Shown: positions 35,106 through 44,651, numbered from the stretch's first letter. The stretch is DNA of 64,000 nucleotides from Paraglaciecola arctica (GCF_018861065.1 NZ_JAHKQO010000039.1:174803-238802); one strand, 5' to 3'. Made by a program: numbers and translations. Notes: a model not told the origin generated them from the letters alone.

Positions 35106-36052
35106 GCATGTTAGCCAAACGCTTATTCATAATTTTATGGGGATGTTTACTTTGCGGCTGTAGCTTGATGGATTCAGCTGCAGCCCCCATTAAAGTTCTG
35201 ATCGTCGATGGACAGAATAACCATTATGTATGGCCACAAACCACCCATATGATGCAGCAGTTTTTGCAACAAGACTCGCGATTTAAGGTGGATATTTACC
35301 GCACACAAAATACTTGGAAGGGCGGAAAATTACTTGAGCAATATCCGCTTAACGATGGGCGGCATTATCAGGATTTACCTGAGCCCAAAAGCGATCCTAA
35401 CTTTTCACCTAATTTTTCCCAATACGACGTTGTTATATCTAACTTTGGCTGGAATGCCGCACCTTGGCCAGATAAAACCAAACAGGAATTTGAACAATTT
35501 GTCCGTAATGGAGGTGGTTTTGTTGTTGTACATGCCGCCAACAATTCGTTTCCACAGTGGCCAGAATACAACCAGATGATTGGTTTAGGGGGATGGGGAA
35601 ACCGTAATGAAAAAGATGGCCCCTACCTTTACTTTAATAAACACCAAAAGTTGATACAGGATAACTCACCAGGACAAGGCGGTGGCCACGGACAACTACA
35701 CCCATTTCAAATTCAAAATAGAAAACAATCCCACCCAATCATGAGCACGTTTCCTGATAGTTGGTTGCATACCGAAGACGAACTATACAATCGCCTGCGT
35801 GGACCAGCACAAAACCTAGAAGTATTAGCCAGCGCATTTGATGACAAAAAATATAACGGTTTCGGTCGTCATGAGCCGGTAGTCATGACCATTAATTACC
35901 ACCAAGGCCGAGTATTCCACACCACTTTAGGCCACGGTATAGCGGTCTACCAAGATAAACACTTTATCTCGTTATTACGCCGTGGCACCCAATGGGCGGC
36001 CACAGGCTTAGTGAGTGAAAAAGGTGATACGGGGTACGCTTACCCACTATAA
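35102..36052 (+). CDS. ThuA-like domain lipoprotein
   Basis: A 316-residue protein overlapping the previous gene by 4 bp. It has a lipobox-type leader (GCLLCGC) and the ThuA glutamine-amidotransferase-like fold: VLIVDGQNNHYVWPQT, a FVRNGGGFVVVHAANNSF strand and the terminal GRVFHTTLGHG. ThuA was named from trehalose utilisation that proceeds through 3-keto sugars, and related proteins recur in 3-keto-glycoside loci. The exact reaction is unsettled. Its last 6 bp overlap the convergent GMC gene tail to tail. Confidence 0.82.
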   Translation: MSMLAKRLFIILWGCLLCGCSLMDSAAAPIKVLIVDGQNNHYVWPQTTHMMQQFLQQDSRFKVDIYRTQNTWKGGKLLEQYPLNDGRHYQDLPEPKSDPNFSPNFSQYDVVISNFGWNAAPWPDKTKQEFEQFVRNGGGFVVVHAANNSFPQWPEYNQMIGLGGWGNRNEKDGPYLYFNKHQKLIQDNSPGQGGGHGQLHPFQIQNRKQSHPIMSTFPDSWLHTEDELYNRLRGPAQNLEVLASAFDDKKYNGFGRHEPVVMTINYHQGRVFHTTLGHGIAVYQDKHFISLLRRGTQWAATGLVSEKGDTGYAYPL

Positions 36053-37789
36053 CCTCCTTTCTGCATATTCCTTGCTTGCATATTCTACCGCTCGGGCGGT
36101 TAATGCCATAAAGGTCAAACTAGGATTTTGAGGTGGCGTCGAACAAAAACTTGCGCCATCGGTTACAAATAAATTCGGGATATCATGTGCTTGATTATAC
36201 TTATTAACGACTGACGTTTTCGGGTCTTTCCCCATACGCGCCGTGCCTACTTCATGAATGGCAATACCTGGTGGACGATGATTAACTCTACCCGTTACAT
36301 TTTTTAAACCAGCAACTTTAAGCATCGCCATCATTTGTTCTTTAGCGTCTTCCATCATCAACTTTTCATTTTCAGAATACTCACAATGAATATCTAATTG
36401 TGGAATCCCCCACTTATCTTTAAGTGTTGAGTGCAATTTAACTTGATTATCAAAACGCGGTAACATTTCTCCCATGGCATAAAAACCGAACTTCCACTTT
36501 CCAGGCTTTCCCATCCGATTTTTGAAGTCGATACCTAAGCCCTCGGAACGCTGCATGTTTTTCCATGTTTCCCTATGAGCTCCGCCCCCTAACATATAAC
36601 CACGTAAAAACGGACGCTTAGGATCTGGCTGTACATTAAAATTAGGGACTAAAATGCCACAAGGGCGGCGTCCTTGATCAATTTCATCTTCAAAACCGTC
36701 AATTTCACCGCCAGCATTTGCATTATAATTGTGGTCCATCAAATAATGACCTAAAACACCACTGCTGTTTGCAAGACCACTGGGATACTTCTTCGATTGA
36801 CTGTTTAATAAAATTTGCGTTGAACCTAGAGTCGAAGCACATAAAAATATTATCTTTCCAAAGTATTCTCGTTGCTTCAAATTGTCATTATCAATTACTC
36901 TCACGCCAATTACCCGATTCGTCTGTTCATCATAAATCAAGCTGTGAACAACACTGTTTGCAGCAATATGCAAATTTCCCGTTTTTGCTGCCGCCGGCAA
37001 AGTAGAACTTTGAGTAGAAAAATAAGCGCCAAACGAGCATCCAGCTTGACACTCATTTCTAGCCTGACATTGCACTCTACCTTGTGAAATGTGTAATTGA
37101 GTAGGCTGAGTTAAATGTGCTGCCCTACCCATGATTAAATGGCGATCTGGAAATGCACTTTCTAACTTCTGTTTTATCATCTTTTCTGGTGAATTCATCT
37201 CAAATGGTGGTAAAAATTCACTATCAGGTAACTCGGGCAGGTTTTCGCGCTGACCACTTATTCCGACATGCGTTTCAACATATGAATACCAATCCTTAAT
37301 ATCTTTATAGCGAATGGGCCAATCATTACCGTAACCGTCAAGTTTATTCGCTTCAAAATCAAAATCACTGATACGATAAGATTGGCGATGCCACAACAAC
37401 GATTTACCGCCTAACTGATTGGCTCGGATCCAAGAAAAAGGTTTATCGTCTGGCGTGGCATAAGGCAAATCACGATCATTACCAAAAAAGTGCTTGGTGG
37501 CATCAGTAAAGGCATAACATTGCTGTTGAATAGGATATTGCTCTTGTACCAATAAATTATCAACGTTAGTTCTGAATTGCTGGTTCCAAGGCGGTTGATT
37601 TTCTCCAATATAATCTTTTCGATGTTCAACAATTCTTCCGCGTTCAATCATTAACGTTTTAAAGCCTTTTTCACAAAACTCTTTTGCAGCCCACCCTCCC
37701 GTCACACCTGATCCGATCACAATGGCATCAAAAACTTCACTAGATTCTGTAATATAATTTGGCGTTATCACTCTTATTCTCCGATACAT
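36047..37789 (-). CDS. GMC-family oxidoreductase, large subunit
   Basis: A 580-residue flavoprotein. An N-terminal FAD Rossmann motif (VIGSGVTGGWAAKEF) is followed by a conserved WIRANQLGGKSLLWHRQSYR segment, and the C-terminal active site shows HEVGTARMG plus TPPQNPSLTFMALTARAVEYA. It matches the membrane-bound gluconate/glucoside dehydrogenase branch that pairs with a gluconate-2-dehydrogenase subunit 3 homologue, found here 10 bp upstream in the same operon. The large subunit has no signal of its own and is probably co-exported with the Tat-dependent small subunit. C3 oxidation of a sugar is the favoured role. Confidence 0.88.
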   Translation of the reverse strand: MYRRIRVITPNYITESSEVFDAIVIGSGVTGGWAAKEFCEKGFKTLMIERGRIVEHRKDYIGENQPPWNQQFRTNVDNLLVQEQYPIQQQCYAFTDATKHFFGNDRDLPYATPDDKPFSWIRANQLGGKSLLWHRQSYRISDFDFEANKLDGYGNDWPIRYKDIKDWYSYVETHVGISGQRENLPELPDSEFLPPFEMNSPEKMIKQKLESAFPDRHLIMGRAAHLTQPTQLHISQGRVQCQARNECQAGCSFGAYFSTQSSTLPAAAKTGNLHIAANSVVHSLIYDEQTNRVIGVRVIDNDNLKQREYFGKIIFLCASTLGSTQILLNSQSKKYPSGLANSSGVLGHYLMDHNYNANAGGEIDGFEDEIDQGRRPCGILVPNFNVQPDPKRPFLRGYMLGGGAHRETWKNMQRSEGLGIDFKNRMGKPGKWKFGFYAMGEMLPRFDNQVKLHSTLKDKWGIPQLDIHCEYSENEKLMMEDAKEQMMAMLKVAGLKNVTGRVNHRPPGIAIHEVGTARMGKDPKTSVVNKYNQAHDIPNLFVTDGASFCSTPPQNPSLTFMALTARAVEYASKEYAERRL

Positions 37790-37798
37790 CTCAATTTA

Positions 37799-38401
37799 TT
37801 AATATTTTAGTCCCATGGAACCCCAACCAGAATCACCTTTGCTATAAGGCACGGATCCCTTATATCCTCCGGGAATAGCAAGATAACGAAGTTCCTGTGA
37901 TGCTCCTGCCTCAGAGGTGTAATAGCCAAAACAAACCAAAGATTTCAAAAATTTAAATTTATCTCTGTTATTGAGCAAAAGGGTATTACTCCCTATTTCC
38001 ACTTGCTCTAATAATTCAAGTTGTTCTTTGTCGGATAGTTCAACAAAGTCAACATCAAACATAGCTTTTGCTTCACTATCAATATTAATTAAAAGTTGGA
38101 ACACTTCGTTTTGTAGAGATCCGGTGTAACAGTGAAATAACTGATTATCAATAAACCCTTGGGTATCAACGTCAGCGGCGCCAGGCGTTTCTGTTGCCGG
38201 AATTATCGTTGCGCAAATCGCCTTTAGCATCATCATCTGCTGTTTATTAAAAAGCGCGCCTTTTTCGGTACCACCCTTTATAGGCTCAAATGCTAAAGCG
38301 ACCGATACAGCATTACCTGACAATATTGCTGCAGCACTGGAAGTACCTACAACACCTCCCAATCCTTTCAAGAAAGAACGTCGTGATAGGTCACAACTCA
38401 T
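37799..38401 (-). CDS. Tat-exported small subunit, gluconate 2-dehydrogenase subunit 3 family
   Basis: A 200-residue protein beginning MSCDLSRRSFLKGLGG, a twin-arginine signal (RRSFLK), followed by an AAAILSGNAVSVALA leader. The mature part contains ICATIIPATETPGAADV, typical of this family. The start at 38401 is preferred because it has a GAGGTGAG ribosome-binding site and a complete Tat motif right after the start. It lies between the isomerase-like lipoprotein gene (1-bp gap) and the GMC gene (9-bp gap). It should escort the flavoprotein across the membrane. Confidence 0.87.
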   Translation of the reverse strand: MSCDLSRRSFLKGLGGVVGTSSAAAILSGNAVSVALAFEPIKGGTEKGALFNKQQMMMLKAICATIIPATETPGAADVDTQGFIDNQLFHCYTGSLQNEVFQLLINIDSEAKAMFDVDFVELSDKEQLELLEQVEIGSNTLLLNNRDKFKFLKSLVCFGYYTSEAGASQELRYLAIPGGYKGSVPYSKGDSGWGSMGLKY

Positions 38402-38402
38402 T

Positions 38403-39302
38403 TTACTCACCTCTAATTTTGTCAAACTCATCAATTAAACCCTCTAGAGAAAGCTCAATCGCCTCTATAGGGAGTATTCCCTTGGGGTGTTCTTCTTGCT
38501 CAACCACGATCCACTGAGTGTTTCCATAGTCTTGGTTTGCCTTAATTAAAGAAACCCAGTCAAAATTATCATTACCAATAATCACATTAGCGCCAGAAAC
38601 CTTGTTCGCTGGACCGTTGTAAGTCCGGACTTTGTAATGGGTAGTTAACGTTCTGCCCGGATACATTTCTACATAATTAACTGGACTCATACCCGCATAG
38701 GTTACCCAGCCTACATCTAACTGTAGGAGTACGTCTTTAGAAGTATGTGAGGCAATGTAATCCCAATACGTACTGCCTAGATATTTTCTAAACTCTTTTT
38801 CATGATTATGATATCCAATCTGAATACCTTTTTGCGCGGCTTTTAACGCAGCTTGATTTAATTCCGATACAAGTTCTTTAACCCCTTTAGGGCTCCATGC
38901 TCGCTTATCCATTGAAACAATAACCGCTGTCACACCTAGCCTTTCCATAAATCTTAAGGTTTCGTCTATATGTTGTTCATCAAGTTGTTGAATGCTAACG
39001 TGTGCCCCACTCACTTCAAGCCCAAGTGAATGAATGTAAGTTTTCAATCCCTTCGGATCTTTTTTAAATGGTCCATAGTTTCTAGCAAACTCAACGCCGT
39101 TAAATCCCATTTTTGCAATTTTTTCTAGGGTTCCTTTAAAATCTCTTTTTAAGTCATCGTTGACGGACCAAAGTTGAACACTGATGTTGGGTAATGGTTT
39201 ATCGCCCACCCCCACATTATTCTTATAAAACATCAATTGACTGCATGCACTCAGCCCCATAATAACGAGAGATATCGATAGAATACCTAATAAATTCTTC
39301 AT
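38403..39302 (-). CDS. Sugar isomerase/epimerase-like TIM-barrel lipoprotein
   Basis: A 299-residue protein starting MKNLLGILSISLVIMGLSAC, a lipobox leader; the ATG at 39302 has GGAG 6 bp upstream. The mature part is a xylose-isomerase-like TIM barrel with NGVEFARNYG, IGYHNHEKEF and LQLDVGWVTYAG around the metal site. Cytosolic relatives are isomerases or epimerases. Exported relatives in 3-keto-glycoside pathways act as 3-keto-glycoside lyases, which fits its place before the Tat subunit and GMC gene. This functional link is inference. Confidence 0.8.
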   Translation of the reverse strand: MKNLLGILSISLVIMGLSACSQLMFYKNNVGVGDKPLPNISVQLWSVNDDLKRDFKGTLEKIAKMGFNGVEFARNYGPFKKDPKGLKTYIHSLGLEVSGAHVSIQQLDEQHIDETLRFMERLGVTAVIVSMDKRAWSPKGVKELVSELNQAALKAAQKGIQIGYHNHEKEFRKYLGSTYWDYIASHTSKDVLLQLDVGWVTYAGMSPVNYVEMYPGRTLTTHYKVRTYNGPANKVSGANVIIGNDNFDWVSLIKANQDYGNTQWIVVEQEEHPKGILPIEAIELSLEGLIDEFDKIRGE

Positions 39303-39694
39303 CACATGCTCCATACAAGACCAATTACTATTAGTCGTATTTTTGTAAAAAATATGAATGACCCATACTCAACTTCTCTACTGAAGATTGCTCGAATTAG
39401 ATAATCTAATAGCAATTGAATGAGGGTAAAAGCCGTACACCGTTTGTATCTAGAAAATTACTGTCGTAACTAATAATTCTTTAAGTAACACTCTTTATGA
39501 GCGCATGCACTTTGTAACAACTTATTCTCAAATACTACAATGTGTAATGGCTTTTTTATCTCACCATGTCTCGCTGAAATACAGTGCGACATATTGATAC
39601 AAATTTAGTGTTATTCAGGGATACTTTTCATCGCGTCAATCCCTATTCTCTACCCCACAAATTCTATTCATGAGAATAAAAGGCCTACTTAGAA
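39303..39694. other. Divergent intergenic region with regulatory motif
   Basis: A 392-bp AT-rich spacer between the leftward isomerase-like operon and the rightward GH10-like gene. It contains one good copy of the 17-bp motif (39585-39601). An extra TGTATC (39445) and TGTCGTAA (39462) appear with wrong spacing. No small gene was recognised. Confidence 0.5.
39585..39601 (-). promoter_or_regulatory. 17-bp regulon motif, copy 1 (TGTATCAATATGTCGCA)
   Basis: Matches the consensus TGTATCAATTTGTCGCA with one change and lies 94 bp upstream of the GH10-like gene. It contains two half-sites, TGTATC and TGTCGC, starting 10 bp apart, the geometry of OmpR-family response-regulator sites. Confidence 0.6.
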
Positions 39695-40873
39695 ATGAAA
39701 AACAAAAAATTGAGAGTAATTATTCTGTTGTCAACTGCATTGGTTGCTTGCCAACCAACGTCGGTCAAGATGAATGACACTACAAAGGCGTCACCAATTG
39801 AAGATAATGCTTCCACTGAAATAGAATCAATAAGAGATATTGTTCAACAAAATTTCTCTGAAAATGTACTGATTGGCGCGACCATCAATCATACATTTTG
39901 GGACACACCTGCTGAAGATATCTTAAACCTGCACTTTAACTATATAACTCCGGGTAACGCTTTTAAACAGAGTTATATCCATCCAAAACCCGGCGTATGG
40001 CGTTGGGAAAATTCAGATGCTTGGATTGAAAAAGGCATTCAAAATAATCAAATAATTCGAATACATGGACCAATCAGTCCTCAAGTCTCGACTTGGGCGA
40101 GAGAAGATCATAGATCCAAAGATGAAATGGCGACAATGCTCGATGAGTTTCTGACTGGTCTCATATTGAGGTATAACGGTATCAAACAAGTTAAATGGTT
40201 AGATGTGGTTAACGAAACCATCACGGAAGAAGGAGAATGGTTCGGTCCTAAATCAGGTACCGATTTATGGGAAAATCCTTGGACGATATTAGGCTTTGAA
40301 AAAGATATTCCAAATAAATATCCATTGCTGCAACAAAAAGGTATTCCTATCTACATTATTAAGTCATTTGAAATTGCAACTAAATACGCAACCGAAATGA
40401 AACTGATGATCAATCAACACAGAATGACTTCTCCAGAATCTATCGCGTTAATGAAAGAGTTAGTATTGTATTTGCGAGATATTGGCTTAAGAATTGACGC
40501 AATAGGATGGCAAGCTCACATCAAATCAGAACGCGAGGAATTCAAAGATTCAAACAGTGATTACTTAATTAGATTAGATAATTTGATTAAATGGAGTCAC
40601 CAAAACAACTTTGAATTTCACGTCACAGAAAACAATATCCATCATGACTCCGATCAACCTTATGACATGGAGATATCTAGAGTGTACGTTAACATTATCA
40701 ATGTTCTACTCGACAACAGACAATCTGGCGTTGTGGGTTGGAACTTATGGACCATTGCCGACCAACAACATTATTCAAATCCCAAAATAAAATTGCTAGG
40801 CCTTTGGGATGAAAACTATCAACCACAACCCGCATTCTATGAGTTTACCAAAGCTCTAAGAAAAGCCCTTTAA
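39695..40873 (+). CDS. GH10-like glycoside hydrolase lipoprotein
   Basis: A 392-residue lipoprotein (lipobox LVAC, Cys19) with a TIM barrel of GH10 type. FNYITPGNAFK corresponds to the xylanase FNxxTPENxMK segment. The acid/base glutamate is E174 in LDVVNET, and the nucleophile is E312 in HVTENN. Several canonical GH10 binding residues are changed, including Glu to Gly in the TPEN motif. Xylan genes are absent nearby; the neighbours are sulfatases and agar-active enzymes. The substrate may be a xylan or, if the family drifted, an algal galactan. Activity is plausible because both catalytic glutamates are kept. Confidence 0.75.
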   Translation: MKNKKLRVIILLSTALVACQPTSVKMNDTTKASPIEDNASTEIESIRDIVQQNFSENVLIGATINHTFWDTPAEDILNLHFNYITPGNAFKQSYIHPKPGVWRWENSDAWIEKGIQNNQIIRIHGPISPQVSTWAREDHRSKDEMATMLDEFLTGLILRYNGIKQVKWLDVVNETITEEGEWFGPKSGTDLWENPWTILGFEKDIPNKYPLLQQKGIPIYIIKSFEIATKYATEMKLMINQHRMTSPESIALMKELVLYLRDIGLRIDAIGWQAHIKSEREEFKDSNSDYLIRLDNLIKWSHQNNFEFHVTENNIHHDSDQPYDMEISRVYVNIINVLLDNRQSGVVGWNLWTIADQQHYSNPKIKLLGLWDENYQPQPAFYEFTKALRKAL

Positions 40874-40934
40874 AATGCTGACCAACGTGTTGTGACAACA
40901 GATAGTCGTAACCATTTGTATCATAAAAGTAAAT

Positions 40935-40951
40935 TGCGACACATTGGTACA
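40935..40951 (-). promoter_or_regulatory. 17-bp regulon motif, copy 2 (TGTACCAATGTGTCGCA)
   Basis: Two mismatches to the consensus; it lies 93 bp upstream of the sulfatase at 41044, nearly the same distance and orientation as the copy before the GH10-like gene. Confidence 0.55.
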
Positions 40952-41043
40952 TTATAAAACGAGTTGGATACACTATTTTGCTGGGATAGCGATAGCCTAG
41001 TAATACAATTTAATTTTAGATACAGATTATAAGTACGCAATAT

Positions 41044-42690
41044 ATGAAATTTAGCAAAACATATCGTAACATCTATTTACTAAGCCTATTTATCTCGATA
41101 AGTGGGATAAGCCTGTCTGCAATTAGCTCAGATTCAACATTATCTGCTACACAGCCCAATATCATATTTGTACTGACTGATGATCAACGTTATGACGAGC
41201 TTGGATTTATGAATCCCGTCATCGAAACTCCGAATATGGACAAAATGGCGCGCGAAGGCACCCACTTTAAGAATGCGTTTGTCACAACGGCTCTTTGTTC
41301 ACCCAGTCGTGCTTCAATATTAACCGGGCAATACATGCACAATCATGGTGTAGTAGACAACAATAAACCGCCTAAGAAAGGCACGATTTTTTTTCCCAGT
41401 TATTTACAACAAGCTGGATATAATACCGCATTTATTGGAAAGTGGCACATGGGAGAAGCTGCTGGGAAAGGGGCAAAAGATGCACCTCAACCAGGATTTG
41501 ACCATTGGATAAGTTTCCCTGGACAAGGGATTTATTATCCCAGAGTCAATGCTAATGGTGAACCTTATACCTTAAATATAAATGGTAAACGAGTGCCACA
41601 AAAAGGGTATATTACCGATGAATTAACCAATTACTCCATCGATTGGTTAAAGCATCAATCTAAAGATAAACCTTTCTTTCTTTATCTATCACACAAAGCA
41701 GTCCATGCTGATTTCGCGCCAGCTAAAAGACATGAGCAACAGTACGCAGGTAAAAAGATTCCGATTCCTGCGTCACAGGCTAATACCGATGAAAACTATG
41801 AAGGAAAGCCTTTATGGGTTAAGAACCAGCGAAACAGTTGGCATGGTGTAGACTTCCCATACCATAGCATCTTAGATGTGCAATCCTACAAAATGGAATA
41901 TCACCGAGCCCTTTCTGCGGTAGACGATTCGTTAGGCAGTATATTTAATTGGCTAGAAGAAAATGGACAAGACCAAAATACTATCGTGATTTTAATGGGT
42001 GACAATGGATTCATGTTTGGTGAACACGGCTTAATTGATAAACGTAATGCCTATGAAGAATCCATGCGAGTACCACTACTTGTTCGCGGACCTAATATAG
42101 TTGCAGAAGACGCTACTGTAGAAAAAATAGCGGCCAACATTGATATTGCCCCTACCATCTTAGAAATGGCAGGTATAAAACACCAACCACAACAATTTGA
42201 AGGGTTAAGTTGGCTGAGTTTAGCTAAAAATAACACGTCGGAGCATTGGCGGGATGAACTGTTGTATGAGTATTACTGGGAATTTAACTATCCGCAAACG
42301 CCAACCACGTTTGCATTGCGTACCGATCAATACAAGTTCATCACATATCATGGAGTATGGGACACAGAAGAACTTTACGACATTAAAAATGATCCAAATG
42401 AAATGTATAATCTCATTAACAACGAAGCATACCTTAAAGTTATTTCGAGCCTAAGAGCAAGACTTTATAGCAAACTCGAGAATGACTTAGGTCAAACAAC
42501 AGTGCCTTACACCGAAAGGTTTTCTACCGGAGCCGTATTAAGAGAGGCCACTCGTTCAAAAGAAGCTAAGTTTCCAAAAGAATGGCTCAAAGTGCCGGAT
42601 AAAAATGGTGATATACAAGATGCCCGCACATTTATGCAACCGGATGCTGTTAGAGCGAAACAATCAAAAGTAAATCAAATCAAACTTTAG
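41044..42690 (+). CDS. Secreted S1-family sulfatase
   Basis: A 548-residue formylglycine sulfatase with a signal peptide (SLFISISGISLSAIS). The maturation motif is LCSPSRASILTG (Cys85 becomes formylglycine). Metal ligands are in FVLTDDQR and LMGDNGFMFGEHG, and other active-site parts in GKWHMG and SHKAVH. The TYHGVWDTEELYD segment resembles sulfatases of the GlcNAc-6-sulfatase/heparan type. In this locus it probably removes a sulfate from red-algal galactan. The maturase is not in the window. It is 170 bp after the GH10-like gene. Confidence 0.9.
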   Translation: MKFSKTYRNIYLLSLFISISGISLSAISSDSTLSATQPNIIFVLTDDQRYDELGFMNPVIETPNMDKMAREGTHFKNAFVTTALCSPSRASILTGQYMHNHGVVDNNKPPKKGTIFFPSYLQQAGYNTAFIGKWHMGEAAGKGAKDAPQPGFDHWISFPGQGIYYPRVNANGEPYTLNINGKRVPQKGYITDELTNYSIDWLKHQSKDKPFFLYLSHKAVHADFAPAKRHEQQYAGKKIPIPASQANTDENYEGKPLWVKNQRNSWHGVDFPYHSILDVQSYKMEYHRALSAVDDSLGSIFNWLEENGQDQNTIVILMGDNGFMFGEHGLIDKRNAYEESMRVPLLVRGPNIVAEDATVEKIAANIDIAPTILEMAGIKHQPQQFEGLSWLSLAKNNTSEHWRDELLYEYYWEFNYPQTPTTFALRTDQYKFITYHGVWDTEELYDIKNDPNEMYNLINNEAYLKVISSLRARLYSKLENDLGQTTVPYTERFSTGAVLREATRSKEAKFPKEWLKVPDKNGDIQDARTFMQPDAVRAKQSKVNQIKL

Positions 42691-42698
42691 TCATTTAG

Positions 42699-42727
42699 AA
42701 GACGTTCCACAATATTAGGAACGTCTT
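42699..42727. terminator. Hairpin between two sulfatase genes
   Basis: A perfect 10-bp stem, AAGACGTTCC with GGAACGTCTT and a nine-base loop, 9 bp after the first sulfatase stop and followed by a short T tract. It may attenuate read-through into the second sulfatase, whose ATG is only 29 bp further on. Confidence 0.55.
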
Positions 42728-42756
42728 TATACTCACAAAACACTCGAGAATGAGCA

Positions 42757-44202
42757 ATGAATAAAACAGTCTCACTTAGCGTTATATTACTGATCTTTAG
42801 TTTAAGTGCCTGTCATTCTGGAAACTACGTAGATGAGAAGCAAACATCGCCAGAAAAACCCAATGTCATTTTAATCTTTACCGACGATCAAGGTTATCAG
42901 GACTTATCCAGCTTTGGCGCATCTAAACTTAATACACCAAATATCGATGATCTCACCAATACCGGTATCAAATTTACCAATTTTTATGTTGCTGCTGCAA
43001 TATGTAGTCCTTCGAGAGCATCACTGCTCAGCGGACTTAGACCTAGAAATAATGGTGTTCTCGATGTGTTTTGGCCAGGAGATGCCGGAATGGCGCCTGA
43101 AGTCAACACCATTGCCGAAACACTTGGTGATTCAGGTTACGCCACCGCCGCCTTTGGCAAATGGCACTTAGGAGATACCCCTCAAACACTACCGACCTCA
43201 CAGGGTTTCGACACCTATTATGGTATTCCCTACAGTAACGACATGTACATTCATTCAACGCATAAAGCCGCTGACAACGTCATCTGGAATGAGGGCTATA
43301 ACCAAGAAATGTTCGTAAATGATCAACAGTTTGTTGCCAATAACGATGGCAAAATTAGTGTATTATTGGCCGAATTAAAAAACAAAGTGCCATTATTCGA
43401 AGACGAAAAAGTCGTTGAATATCCTGCCAACCAAGCCAAACTAACCAAAAACTATTTTAATAAAACAATCGCCTTTATTGAAAACAATAAGAATAATCCG
43501 TTTTTTGTCTACCTCACCCCTTCAATGCCACATGTACCGTTATTTGCCGATAATCAATTTCTTGGCAAAAGTGATAGAGGCATTTATGGCGATGTTATTG
43601 AAGAAATCGATTGGTACGTTGGCAAGCTCGTTACTTATCTAAAAGAAAAAGGCCTGTTCGATAACACCATTATACTATTCACATCTGATAATGGCCCTTG
43701 GACAGAAAAAGGCGATCATGCGGGTAAAACAGGAGTATTTCGAGATGGAAAATTCAGCAACTATGAAGGGGGAGTTAGAGTGCCAACTATCATCAGTTGG
43801 CCAAACGGAATAGTAAAACCACGAGATAGTGACTTGATAGCTAGCACACTAGATATATTTCCCACCCTCATTGAAGCGATTAATATTAAAAGTAACTTAA
43901 GATTTGATGGGCGCTCCTTATTAAACGTATTTCAAAAGAACAATTCACAAATCACATCTGAACCTCACTTCTACAATTTACGAGATGAAATCGCAGGTGT
44001 AAGATTAGGAAAGTGGAAATACCTTAGAGCCAATAAGGCCCACAGATGGAATAAGAATGCAACTGCTTTACTTTTCGACTTGGAAAGCGATCCTTCGGAA
44101 AAAGTGAACTTAGCGATTCAATATCCACAACATGTTAGAGAACTGGAACTATTAATTCATACTCAAGAATCTCAAGTAAATACAAATACTTTAAGCAAAT
44201 AG
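42757..44202 (+). CDS. S1-family sulfatase lipoprotein
   Basis: A 481-residue sulfatase with a lipobox (SLSAC, Cys19). The maturation motif is ICSPSRASLLSG (Cys83). Metal-binding segments are LIFTDDQGYQD and FTSDNGPWTEKGDHAG, plus GKWHLGD and PSMPHVPLF. This arrangement is of the arylsulfatase A type. It follows the first sulfatase after a 66-bp gap containing a hairpin, so the pair may share a transcript. It probably acts in the periplasm on a galactan oligosaccharide; its regioselectivity cannot be read from sequence. Confidence 0.9.
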   Translation: MNKTVSLSVILLIFSLSACHSGNYVDEKQTSPEKPNVILIFTDDQGYQDLSSFGASKLNTPNIDDLTNTGIKFTNFYVAAAICSPSRASLLSGLRPRNNGVLDVFWPGDAGMAPEVNTIAETLGDSGYATAAFGKWHLGDTPQTLPTSQGFDTYYGIPYSNDMYIHSTHKAADNVIWNEGYNQEMFVNDQQFVANNDGKISVLLAELKNKVPLFEDEKVVEYPANQAKLTKNYFNKTIAFIENNKNNPFFVYLTPSMPHVPLFADNQFLGKSDRGIYGDVIEEIDWYVGKLVTYLKEKGLFDNTIILFTSDNGPWTEKGDHAGKTGVFRDGKFSNYEGGVRVPTIISWPNGIVKPRDSDLIASTLDIFPTLIEAINIKSNLRFDGRSLLNVFQKNNSQITSEPHFYNLRDEIAGVRLGKWKYLRANKAHRWNKNATALLFDLESDPSEKVNLAIQYPQHVRELELLIHTQESQVNTNTLSK

Positions 44203-44651
44203 ATTATTTAACCCACATATAAGCTAAACGATATTCTTGTGTGACGAAGAATAATTCTTACTTGCTTATTAAAGAGAGTTATCTAGTAATCTGTCATCAT
44301 GTGATAGTGGGTATTCAGAATTTGATTTTATTGTCACCTCCTACTTGATTAAATAGTTTCAAATATTTAATCAAGTAGGAGCTCGTTAAACGTTATTATT
44401 CAAACATAGACTGTTCACAGATGCATCTAGTGATATTACACAACGAATCCACGATGCAAGTTAAAAGACTAGCAAATACTTAACTCACTTTATTTACAAT
44501 AATATGGAAAAGGTCTACGAGTCTTAAATGTTTGTAAAGAATAACGCCTGATAAGTCTGAAGTGACTTTAGCAATAATAAGTATCTAGACTGCAGATTAA
44601 TTAATCAGAGTCAAGAGTTTATCATTGATGAGTTACCAATAATGGCAAACG
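44203..44651. other. Convergent intergenic region with long hairpin
   Basis: A 449-bp AT-rich spacer between two convergent sulfatase genes. Apart from a strong hairpin at 44338-44381 nothing was recognised. Confidence 0.5.
44338..44381. terminator. Perfect 18-bp inverted repeat, probable bidirectional terminator
   Basis: CTCCTACTTGATTAAATA and its exact complement TATTTAATCAAGTAGGAG flank an 8-base loop. It lies between convergent genes, where a two-way terminator is expected, but it lacks a clear T tract, so another role is possible. Confidence 0.5.
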
